Source: Lawsonibacter sp. (GTDB lineage: Bacteria > Bacillota > Clostridia > Oscillospirales > Oscillospiraceae). From it: a DNA stretch of 7,076 bases. Numbering within the stretch: the stretch's first letter is position 1; the number at the start of each line of letters is the position of its first letter. A model generated the notes under the pieces. That model worked only from the letters and a program-made list of their open reading frames with translations, did not search any database and was not told where the DNA came from. The position numbers were made by a program, and so were the translations under genes. Shown in pieces: positions 1 to 5,954 of the stretch. Location of the stretch: positions 1 to 7,076 of the forward strand of contig JAAWCR010000095.1 in the NCBI GenBank assembly GCA_022793355.1, read 5' to 3'.

Positions 1-816
1 CTCACCACCGACTTTATCATCACCAAAATGGTGGGCCGGGAGCTGTCCAACTTGATCCCCCAGCGGGAGAACACCCCCGGCGAGGTGGTCTTTGAGGTGG
101 AGGACTGCACCTCCATCAACCCCAAGAGCTTCCGCCACGCCTCCTTCCAAGTCCGCAAGGGGGAGATCCTGGGGGTCGCCGGACTGGTGGGGGCCCAGCG
201 CACCGAGCTGATGGAGGGGCTGTTCGGCCTGCGCAGCCACACGGCGGGCAAAATTACCTACAAGGGCCGGGAGCTGAGGATTAACCAGCCAAAGGACGCC
301 ATCAACAACGGTATCGCCATGCTCACCGAGGACCGCCGGGCCACCGGCATTCTGGGGGTGCTGTCCATCGCGGACAACGTGTCCATTGCCTCCCTGAATC
401 AGTATCTAATCGGCGGCATTATGCTGGACGACAAGAAGATTGAAAAGCTGGTGCAGGACAACGTGGCGAAGCTGTCCATCAAAACCCCCTCCTCCAAAAC
501 TCAGATTCAGTCCCTGTCCGGCGGCAACCAGCAGAAGGTGCTGATCAGCCGCTGGCTGGCCAATAATCCGGAGGTCTTTATCCTGGACGAACCCACCCGC
601 GGTATCGACGTGGGCGCGAAATATGAGATATACTGTATCATCGCCGAGCTGGCGAAGCAGGGCAAGAGCATCATCATGATTTCCTCTGAGATGAGCGAGC
701 TGATTGGCATGTCCGACCGGGTGATGGTTATGTGCGACGGTCGGGTCACCGGTTTTATCGACGGGGCGGAGGCCAATCAGGAGAATATTATGGCCCTGGC
801 AACCCAGTTTGAGTAA
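1..816 (+). CDS. mglA: Galactose/methyl-galactoside ABC transporter ATP-binding protein MglA (C-terminal part)
   Basis: This is the ATPase that powers import of galactose or glucose-type sugars through MglC at the cytoplasmic face of the membrane. The reading frame is open from base 1, so the N-terminal ATPase domain lies outside the window and 271 residues are visible. They begin in the inter-domain linker (KMVGREL) and cover the second ABC domain. The Walker A position reads GLVGAQRTEL (visible residues about 61-70) and lacks the GKS/T. This is normal for the second domain of MglA/RbsA-type proteins, where the intact site is in the first half. The signature LSGGNQQK (visible 172-179), Walker B with LDEPTRGIDVGA (195-206) and the switch region ISSEMSEL are present. 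Similarity to E. coli MglA as remembered is strong along the whole stretch. It ends 15 nt before mglC. The substrate within the CUT2 sugar class is inferred from this similarity. Confidence 0.95.
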   Translation, partial: LTTDFIITKMVGRELSNLIPQRENTPGEVVFEVEDCTSINPKSFRHASFQVRKGEILGVAGLVGAQRTELMEGLFGLRSHTAGKITYKGRELRINQPKDAINNGIAMLTEDRRATGILGVLSIADNVSIASLNQYLIGGIMLDDKKIEKLVQDNVAKLSIKTPSSKTQIQSLSGGNQQKVLISRWLANNPEVFILDEPTRGIDVGAKYEIYCIIAELAKQGKSIIMISSEMSELIGMSDRVMVMCDGRVTGFIDGAEANQENIMALATQFE

Positions 817-823
817 GGAGGAG
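815..823 (+). promoter_or_regulatory. Ribosome binding site of mglC
   Basis: AAGGAGGAG overlaps the mglA TAA stop and lies 8 nt before the ATG at 832. It is a near-perfect Shine-Dalgarno sequence and fixes the mglC start. Confidence 0.85.
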
Positions 824-831
824 AGAAAACT

Positions 832-1884
832 ATGGAGAGACTGAATTCATTCAACCCCAAAAAGTTTATGTCTGACAACGCGATTGTCCTGCTGGTTTTG
901 CTGCTGGCGGTGATTACCTACTTTAACTCCGAGAATTTCCTCAGCCAGAGCAACACCAAGAACCTGATTATCAACATGGCGCCCCGGTTTATCATCGCCT
1001 GCGGCGTGTCCGGCTGCCTGATTACCAAGGGCACCGATCTGTCTGCGGGCCGCCAGGTGGGCCTGGCCGCCTGTGTGTCCGCCATGCTGCTGCAAAAGAT
1101 GGACTACTCGGCCAAAATGTTCCCCAACCTGCCCGACATCCCCTGGCCTGTCGCCATGCTGATCGTCATGGCGGTTATGGCTGTTTTCGGGGCCATCAAC
1201 GGCAGCGTGATTGCCTACCTGAAGGTCCCCCCCTTCATTGCGACCCTGGGCATGCAGCTGGTGGTCTACGGCATCTGCTCCATCTCCACCGGCAACCAGC
1301 CCATGGGCGGCTATAAGGAGAGCTATCTGAAGGTGGCCAGCGGAACCCTGAAAACCGGTGCGCAGGACCTGTCCGGCGCCGATCTGTCCGACAGCCTCGT
1401 GGGCAAGACCCTGGATTTTATTCCCTATCTGGCCATTTTCGCCGTGCTGGTGGGCGTGTTTATCTGGTTCCTTTACAATAAGACCCGCCACGGTAAGTAT
1501 ATGTACGCGATCGGCGGCAACGAGAGCGCCGCTCAGGTGGCCGGCGTCAATGTTCCCGCTACCATCATCCGCATCTATGTGCTGGCCTCCATCCTGTATG
1601 GTCTGGCGGGCTTCCTGGTCGGCGCGAAGGCCGGCGGCGCTTCCACCGCCACCGCCTACGGCTATGAGCTGGAGGCTATCGCCGCCTGTACCATCGGCGG
1701 CGTGTCCGCCAACGGCGGCGTGGGCCGGGTGTCCGGCGTGCTGATTGGCGTGCTGGTCTTTGAAATTTTGAAAATCTGCCTGCAGTTCCTGCGCCTGGAC
1801 CCCGCTTACACCTATGTGGCTCAGGGCCTGGTTATTATCGTTGCCGTGGCTCTCGACCTGCGCAAGTACCTGGCCAAGAAGTGA
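832..1884 (+). CDS. mglC: Galactose/methyl-galactoside ABC transporter permease MglC
   Basis: This is the integral membrane channel subunit of the Mgl-type importer, which works with MglA and a sugar-binding lipoprotein. It has 350 residues, against 336 in E. coli. Hydrophobic segments begin at about residues 17-31 and 52-64 and recur to the C-terminus, as in the CUT2 permease family (BPD_transp_2). Family motifs are visible: TKGTDLSAGRQVGLAA (65-80), PPFIATLG (133-140), the cytoplasmic coupling stretch around TRHGKYMYAIGGN (218-230), and ELEAIAACTIGGVSANGGVG (279-298). The extra length relative to E. coli seems to lie in the region around 160-195, which is polar and probably an external loop. 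The start is set by the strong ribosome site just upstream. The stop TGA shares its A with the ATG of the next small gene, so the two are probably translationally coupled. Confidence 0.96.
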   Translation: MERLNSFNPKKFMSDNAIVLLVLLLAVITYFNSENFLSQSNTKNLIINMAPRFIIACGVSGCLITKGTDLSAGRQVGLAACVSAMLLQKMDYSAKMFPNLPDIPWPVAMLIVMAVMAVFGAINGSVIAYLKVPPFIATLGMQLVVYGICSISTGNQPMGGYKESYLKVASGTLKTGAQDLSGADLSDSLVGKTLDFIPYLAIFAVLVGVFIWFLYNKTRHGKYMYAIGGNESAAQVAGVNVPATIIRIYVLASILYGLAGFLVGAKAGGASTATAYGYELEAIAACTIGGVSANGGVGRVSGVLIGVLVFEILKICLQFLRLDPAYTYVAQGLVIIVAVALDLRKYLAKK

Positions 1885-2042
1885 TGGACGGGAAAGAGCA
1901 AGAAAAACCGGCCCGGACGGAAGCGCCGGAGAGTGTTTATGAAAACTTCAACAAGGTGCCCGTGAAGGTTTTGGATTTTGTAATCGGACTGTGTATCATC
2001 GCTCTGATTGTGGTGATCGCGGCGGGCATTTTGAACCGTTGA
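1884..2042 (+). CDS. Small single-pass membrane protein coupled to mglC
   Basis: This 52-residue protein starts at an ATG that shares one base with the mglC stop (TGATG) and ends in TGA at 2040-2042. I do not recognise a named family. The N-terminal part (1-19) is charged and polar, followed by YENFNKVPVKVLDF (20-32). A single very hydrophobic helix spans about 31-49, and the protein ends in NR. There is no cleavable signal or lipobox. The basic residues before the helix suggest a cytoplasmic N-terminus. There is no strong Shine-Dalgarno sequence of its own, only a purine-rich AAGAAG just ahead, so translation probably depends on ribosomes finishing mglC. Codon choice matches its neighbours and the frame stays open up to the terminator hairpin, which supports a real last gene of the transport operon. 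A role as a small partner or stabiliser of the transporter is a guess from position only. Confidence 0.72.
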   Translation: MDGKEQEKPARTEAPESVYENFNKVPVKVLDFVIGLCIIALIVVIAAGILNR

Positions 2043-2055
2043 CCGACGACCTGTA

Positions 2056-2087
2056 GGGGCCGGCGCGACCGCGCCGGCCCCCCTTTT
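2056..2087 (+). terminator. Probable intrinsic terminator of the mgl operon
   Basis: An 11-bp perfect stem, GGGGCCGGCGC (2056-2066) with GCGCCGGCCCC (2071-2081), closes a GACC loop and is followed by CC and TTTT. It begins 13 nt after the stop of the small membrane protein. The very stable stem and short T-run fit a rho-independent terminator, though the two Cs and only four Ts make the tail weak. The same structure could be a copy of a dispersed GC-rich palindrome of the kind common between genes in such genomes. Both may be true. Confidence 0.65.
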
Positions 2088-2112
2088 CAAATGGGGCGAA
2101 CCGCATTATAAT
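2084..2112 (+). promoter_or_regulatory. Candidate sigma-A promoter of the regulatory genes
   Basis: A perfect TATAAT (2107-2112) has TTTTCA (2084-2089, 4 of 6 matches to TTGACA) 17 bp upstream. The -35 element overlaps the T-run of the preceding terminator. This is the only good promoter-like site before the response regulator gene. One difficulty is that the predicted transcription start, at about 2118-2120, falls within or just after the GGGAGGG that would serve as ribosome site for the GTG at 2124. Confidence 0.5.
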
Positions 2113-2123
2113 GGGAGGGAGCT

Positions 2124-3740
2124 GTGCAGCCGATGGAGGAATACCGTGTCCTGCTGGTGGACGACGAAGAGGAAATACGCACCGGAATCAGCCGGAAAAT
2201 CGACTGGGAAGCGGTGGGCTTCTCCCTGGTGGGGGAGGCGGGCAACGGGGAGGAGGCCCTGGAGCTGGCCGAGCAACTGCGCCCCGACGTGGTGCTCACC
2301 GACATCAAAATGCCCTTTATGGACGGCCTGGAGCTGTGCCGCCGCCTGCGGCAGTCTCTGCCCGCGGCCAAACTGGTGGTGTTCTCCGGCTTTGACGACT
2401 TTGAGTATGCCCGGCAGGCAGTGGGTATGGGGGTGTCGGAGTATATTCTCAAGCCCATCAACGCTCCGGAGCTGATGGAGGTTTTGAACAAGCTCCGGGA
2501 GCTGCTGGACCGGCAGCGGCTGGAGCGCCGGGATATGGAGACCCTGCGCCGCCGGTATGAGGAGAGCCTGCCCATCCTGCGGGAACTGTTTTACACCCGT
2601 CTGCTCAGCGGGCAGCTCCCCGCCGAACAGGTGCGGGACCGGGCAGCCCGATATGAAATCGAGCTGCCTTCGGGGCTGTGGACCGCCGCCCTGGTCCACG
2701 CCGAACTGTCCGGCGACGGGGAGGCGGGGGACCGGGACGAACTGCTGCTGCTGTCGGTGCAGTCCTTTCTGTCGGAGCATTTTTCTCTGGCGGGCTGCGC
2801 CGCCCGGGTTGTGCTCTTCGGCGATGCGGCGGCCCTGCTGGTCCAGCTGTCCGGGGCGGACAAACTCTATCCCCTTTTGGAGGAGCTGGAGCGGCTCAGC
2901 CTGCTGTGCCAGAGCTATTTGGGAATCTCCCTCACCGCCGGGGTGGGCCGGCCCTGTCAGGGGCCGGAAGAGCTGGACCGCAGCGTAGCGGGAGCCCGCT
3001 CTGCCTTGGACTACCGGGCCCTGGCGGAGGGGGGACGGGTCATCTACATCGATGATCTGGAGCCCCAGTCCGCCACGGAGCTCTCCTTTGAGGAGGAGGA
3101 CCAGCGGCAGCTTTCCGCTGCCATCAAGCTGGGCACGCCGGAACAAGTGAAGGAGGAAATACAGGGGCTGATTGAGCGCCTGCGGCAGACGGGGCTATCC
3201 CTGTCCCGGTGCCGCTTGTTCCTGCTGGAGGTGGTCACCTGCCTGATCCGTCTCACCCGCTCCGGCGGAGTGGCGGTGGAGGAGGTGTTCGGGGCCAATT
3301 TCACCGGGGCGGTGTCCATCTCCGACTTCTCCAGCCGGGAGGAGCTGGGCCGGTGGCTGGAGGAGCGGTGTCTGAGGCTGCGGGAGCTGCTGGGGCAGCG
3401 ACGCACCGATTCCGCCGGGCGGCTGGTGGAACAGGCCAAGGAGTATATCGCCGGGCACTACAGCGATGAAAGCCTCAGCGTGGAGGCGCTGTGCTCCCAT
3501 ATCCATCTGTCACCCACCTACTTCTCCACCCTCTTCAAGCGGGAAGTAGGGATGAGCTTTACTGCCTACGTCACCCAGGTTCGCATGGAGGAGGCGGTGC
3601 GCCTGCTCCGGGATACCGATGAAAAGACCTACCGCGTAGCCGAGCGCATTGGCTACTCCGACCCCAACTATTTCAGCTACGTGTTTAAACGTCAGTTCGG
3701 CCTGTCCCCCTCTAAATACCGGGCGGGGCTGAAGCAATAA
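2124..3740 (+). CDS. YesN-type response regulator, REC plus AraC-family DNA-binding domain
   Basis: This 538-residue cytoplasmic transcription regulator is the likely partner of the kinase encoded at 4143-5954. The receiver domain (about residues 7-125) has the acidic pocket D13/D14, phosphate acceptor D60 in TDIKMP, S88 in FSGFDDFEYA and K110 in ILKP. A variable middle region of about 300 residues, usual in YesN proteins, includes ISLTAGVGRP (268-277) and a VIYIDDLEP segment (307-314). The AraC-type helix-turn-helix pair is at about 432-535, with SVEALCSHIHLSPTYFSTLFK (first helix-turn-helix, from 452) and VAERIGYSDPNYFSYVFKR (second). GTG at 2124 is preferred because GGGAGGG ends 4 nt upstream. 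ATG at 2133 would give a protein three residues shorter. By family precedent it should activate a sugar transport operon, probably mgl. No binding site is identified here. Confidence 0.92.
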   Translation: MQPMEEYRVLLVDDEEEIRTGISRKIDWEAVGFSLVGEAGNGEEALELAEQLRPDVVLTDIKMPFMDGLELCRRLRQSLPAAKLVVFSGFDDFEYARQAVGMGVSEYILKPINAPELMEVLNKLRELLDRQRLERRDMETLRRRYEESLPILRELFYTRLLSGQLPAEQVRDRAARYEIELPSGLWTAALVHAELSGDGEAGDRDELLLLSVQSFLSEHFSLAGCAARVVLFGDAAALLVQLSGADKLYPLLEELERLSLLCQSYLGISLTAGVGRPCQGPEELDRSVAGARSALDYRALAEGGRVIYIDDLEPQSATELSFEEEDQRQLSAAIKLGTPEQVKEEIQGLIERLRQTGLSLSRCRLFLLEVVTCLIRLTRSGGVAVEEVFGANFTGAVSISDFSSREELGRWLEERCLRLRELLGQRRTDSAGRLVEQAKEYIAGHYSDESLSVEALCSHIHLSPTYFSTLFKREVGMSFTAYVTQVRMEEAVRLLRDTDEKTYRVAERIGYSDPNYFSYVFKRQFGLSPSKYRAGLKQ

Positions 3741-3746
3741 GAGGAG
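3741..3746 (+). promoter_or_regulatory. Ribosome binding site of the small lipoprotein gene
   Basis: GAGGAG directly follows the TAA of the response regulator gene and lies 8 nt before the ATG at 3755. It supports that start and translation of this gene from the same transcript. Confidence 0.7.
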
Positions 3747-3936
3747 TATATCCCATGAAACAAAGGATTTCTATCCTTCTGACTTTGTCCCTTTTCCTCC
3801 TCCTTCCCGCCTGTGAAAAGGACGCCGTACAGATCAATGGGCTGGCGCCCCAGCTTCAGACCGGAGAGGATGGGGCGCTTGCTGGCTTTGTAGTCCGGGC
3901 CCGGGAGGGGAAACAGGTGGGCGTCCTGCTCCATGA

Positions 3937-3940
3937 GGGG
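3937..3940 (+). other. Inferred frameshift site (GGGG run)
   Basis: Restoring one G in this run, or a one-base backward slip of the ribosome on the GGG codon at 3938-3940 (re-pairing with GGG at 3937-3939), joins HEG to DNCTGYEV. The exact base cannot be resolved within the run. There is no canonical X XXY YYZ heptamer. Confidence 0.55.
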
Positions 3941-4128
3941 ACAACTGCACCGGCTATGAGGTGGCCCCGGGAGCGGCCTTTGACCGGGAGACGGGGAGGC
4001 GCCTGAGCATGAATTATGAGCCGGGGAGCATGCCCCGCCCAGAGCACGGCTGCCATTTCAGCGTCGATATCGGCGCCGTTTCGGACCTGATGTATGGCTG
4101 GGCGGCGCCCAAAGCGCAAAACGGAGAC

Positions 4129-4134
4129 AGGAGG
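4129..4134 (+). promoter_or_regulatory. Ribosome binding site of the sensor kinase gene
   Basis: AGGAGG lies inside the end of the lipoprotein gene, 8 nt before the kinase ATG at 4143, and fixes that start. With the ATGA overlap it allows both independent and coupled initiation. Confidence 0.8.
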
Positions 4135-4142
4135 GGAGTCCC

Positions 4143-5954
4143 ATGAACTTTTTTCGCCGCGTGGCAGTCCAGTGGGCGGAGCGGTATCGAAAAATGAGCA
4201 TACAGATGGTCCTCTCCCTGTCCTTCACAGCGGTTGCGGCGGCGGGTATCCTGCTCATGGGGATCAGCCTGATTTGGCGCTTCTCCTCCGTCAGCGAGCA
4301 GATGGTGGCGGAGAACAGCCAGCGGGTGCTGGCCCAGGCCAACATGAACCTGGACAGCTATCTGCGGCGGATGATGCGCATTGCCGACACGGTGTATTAC
4401 CGGGTCATTAAAAACACCGACTTGGCTGAGGGCAGCTACACCAACGCCCTGGGGCTGCTCTATGAGGAAAACCGGGACGATTTGGTGTCCCTGGCTGTCT
4501 TTGACAGCCAGGGGACGGCGGTGTCCTCCGTCCCCCTATCCTCTCTCAAGACGGCGGCCGACCCCGCCGGAAGCCAGTGGTTTCAGGCCGCCAGCCGGAG
4601 CATGGAGAACCTGCACTTTTCCACCCCTCATGTGCAGAACATCTTTGACAACCCGGACGCCCCCTACCGGTGGGTGGTGTCCCTGAGCCACCACGTAGAG
4701 CTCACCCGGGACGGCGTCACCGAGAGCGGCGTGCTGCTGGTGGATATGAGCTTCAGCGGCATTGAGCAGGTATGCCGGGACGTGACCCTGGGGGAGGGGG
4801 GTTACCTCTACCTGATCAACGGGGACGGGGAGATTATCTACCATCCCCGGCAGCAGCTGATCTATGCCGGCCTTCTGGAGGAGAACAACCTGACGGCCGC
4901 CGGCTACCGGGACGGCAGCCATGTGGAGCGGTTTCAAGGTCAAAGCCGTCAGGTCACCGTGAAAACGGTGGGCTACACCGGCTGGAAGCTGGTGGGGGTG
5001 GCGCCTACCTCCAACGTGCTGGGGTCCTCGCCCCAGCTGTTTCTGTTCGGGCTGTCTCTGCTCTTGTTTGCCATTTTCCTTATGGCCTTTTTAAATTTCT
5101 TGATTTCTGCCCGCATCTCCGACCCGATCCGGCGGCTGGAGCGGTCAGTGAAGGAGCTGGAGAGCGGCCTGGATGTGGAGATTGAGGAGGGGGGCTGCTA
5201 CGAGGTGCAGCGGCTGGGCCACGCCATCCGATCCATGGTGTCCACCATGCGCCACCTGATGGACGACATCATCCGTCAGGAGAGCCAGAAGCGCCGCAGC
5301 GAGCTGGAGGTGCTCCAGTCCCAGATCAACCCCCACTTCCTCTATAACACCCTGGATTCCGTCATCTGGATGACGGAGGCCGGGCAGCAGCAGGAGGCCA
5401 TTCAGATGGTCACCTCCCTGGCCCGGTTCTTCCGCATCTCCCTGAGCCGGGGAAAGAACATCATCCCCCTGGCCGACGAGCTGGAGCACGCCCGGCACTA
5501 TATGAATATCCAGCAGATTCGGTATAAAAATAAATTTACTACCCAAATCGAGGCCCTGCCCGGCGCCGAGGAGCTGTACACTCTGAAGCTGATTGTTCAG
5601 CCCATTTTGGAAAACGCTATATACCACGGCATGGCCAGCGCCGAGGACGACGGGCGCATCTGCGTCCGGGCCTTCCGGGAGGGGGAGAGCCTGGTGATTG
5701 ATATAGAGGACAACGGGCTGGGTATGCGGCCCGAGGTGGCCGCCTCCCTTTTGGATGAGGACCGGCCCGAGGTGCGCACCAGCGGATCGGGCACCGGCGT
5801 GCGCAATGTGCACCGGCGCATCCGACTTACCTTCGGGGAGGGGTATGGCCTGACCATCATGAGCGAACCGGACGAGGGCACCCTGGTCCGCATCCGCCTG
5901 CCCGCCCTGACCCGGGAGGAGGCCGCCCGCTGCCAGCAGGGGGAGGTATTATGA
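4143..5954 (+). CDS. YesM/LytS-type membrane sensor histidine kinase
   Basis: This 603-residue membrane kinase should phosphorylate the YesN-type regulator encoded upstream. A short cytoplasmic N-terminus leads to a first membrane helix at about residues 22-45. An extracellular sensing region of about 250 residues (46-295) resembles a Cache domain, including YLYLINGDGEIIYHP (221-235) and a closing GYTGWKLVGVAP (277-288). A second helix is at about 298-322, followed by a HAMP linker with RISDPIRRLERSV (324-336). The kinase core is of the His_kinase plus HATPase_c kind: H-box QINPHFLYNTLD with phospho-accepting His398, N-box LIVQPILENAIYHG with Asn491, D-box DIEDNGLGM (520-528) and G-box GSGTGVRN (548-555). 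All key residues are intact. It overlaps both neighbours by ATGA. In the XylFII-LytS-YesN precedent the signal reaches the kinase through a membrane-anchored binding protein, and such a gene follows directly here. Confidence 0.94.
   Translation: MNFFRRVAVQWAERYRKMSIQMVLSLSFTAVAAAGILLMGISLIWRFSSVSEQMVAENSQRVLAQANMNLDSYLRRMMRIADTVYYRVIKNTDLAEGSYTNALGLLYEENRDDLVSLAVFDSQGTAVSSVPLSSLKTAADPAGSQWFQAASRSMENLHFSTPHVQNIFDNPDAPYRWVVSLSHHVELTRDGVTESGVLLVDMSFSGIEQVCRDVTLGEGGYLYLINGDGEIIYHPRQQLIYAGLLEENNLTAAGYRDGSHVERFQGQSRQVTVKTVGYTGWKLVGVAPTSNVLGSSPQLFLFGLSLLLFAIFLMAFLNFLISARISDPIRRLERSVKELESGLDVEIEEGGCYEVQRLGHAIRSMVSTMRHLMDDIIRQESQKRRSELEVLQSQINPHFLYNTLDSVIWMTEAGQQQEAIQMVTSLARFFRISLSRGKNIIPLADELEHARHYMNIQQIRYKNKFTTQIEALPGAEELYTLKLIVQPILENAIYHGMASAEDDGRICVRAFREGESLVIDIEDNGLGMRPEVAASLLDEDRPEVRTSGSGTGVRNVHRRIRLTFGEGYGLTIMSEPDEGTLVRIRLPALTREEAARCQQGEVL
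5941..5946 (+). promoter_or_regulatory. Ribosome binding site of the anchored binding protein gene
   Basis: GGGAGG, within a longer AGGGGGAGG, lies 4 nt before the ATG at 5951, which overlaps the kinase stop as ATGA. The spacing is slightly short, so coupling probably helps initiation. Confidence 0.6.

Larger units (their letters stand above)
3755..4146 (+). pseudogene. Small lipoprotein gene with an apparent one-base frameshift
   Basis: The first frame starts at ATG 3755 and encodes a lipoprotein signal with lipobox LLPAC (Cys20). It reads sensibly to HEG (60-62), then becomes Arg/Pro-rich and stops at 4004-4006 (83 residues). The overlapping frame, open from 3937 to the TGA at 4144-4146, continues with normal GC-rich third positions: DNCTGYEVAPGAAFD and later HGCHFSVDIGAV. 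Joining the two at the GGGG run (3937-3940) gives one 130-residue exported lipoprotein with Cys65 and Cys100 that could pair. The stop of the second frame overlaps the kinase ATG as ATGA, so this is very probably the true end of the gene. The cause may be a lost G by mutation, an assembly or sequencing error, or -1 slippage. I do not recognise the family. Its place between regulator and kinase suggests an accessory role in sensing, which is inference. Confidence 0.72.

Noticed and set aside
52..210. Degenerate Walker A in the visible MglA domain as a sign of a broken ATPase.
   Set aside because: The second ABC domain of MglA and RbsA-type proteins normally lacks the canonical Walker A, and E. 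coli MglA has the similar GLVGAKRTD.
847..1491. Minus-strand frame of 214 codons opposite mglC.
   Set aside because: A His/Gln/Gly-rich shadow with no recognisable feature. mglC is unambiguous.
2043..2123. Riboswitch or catabolite response element in the intergenic gap.
   Set aside because: The gap is only 81 nt, taken up by the hairpin and the TATAAT box, and no cre-like sequence or conserved aptamer pattern is visible.
2106..3146. Long open frame on the minus strand opposite the response regulator gene (346 codons).
   Set aside because: It is a shadow of a GC-rich plus-strand gene. The product is low-complexity, Gln/Pro/Leu-rich, and has no domain or ribosome site, while the plus strand carries clear REC and AraC motifs.
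3961..4146. Independent small gene starting at GTG 3961.
   Set aside because: There is no ribosome site at the GTG, and the frame is sensible further upstream back to 3937, where it joins the lipoprotein frame. It is better read as the second half of the frameshifted gene.
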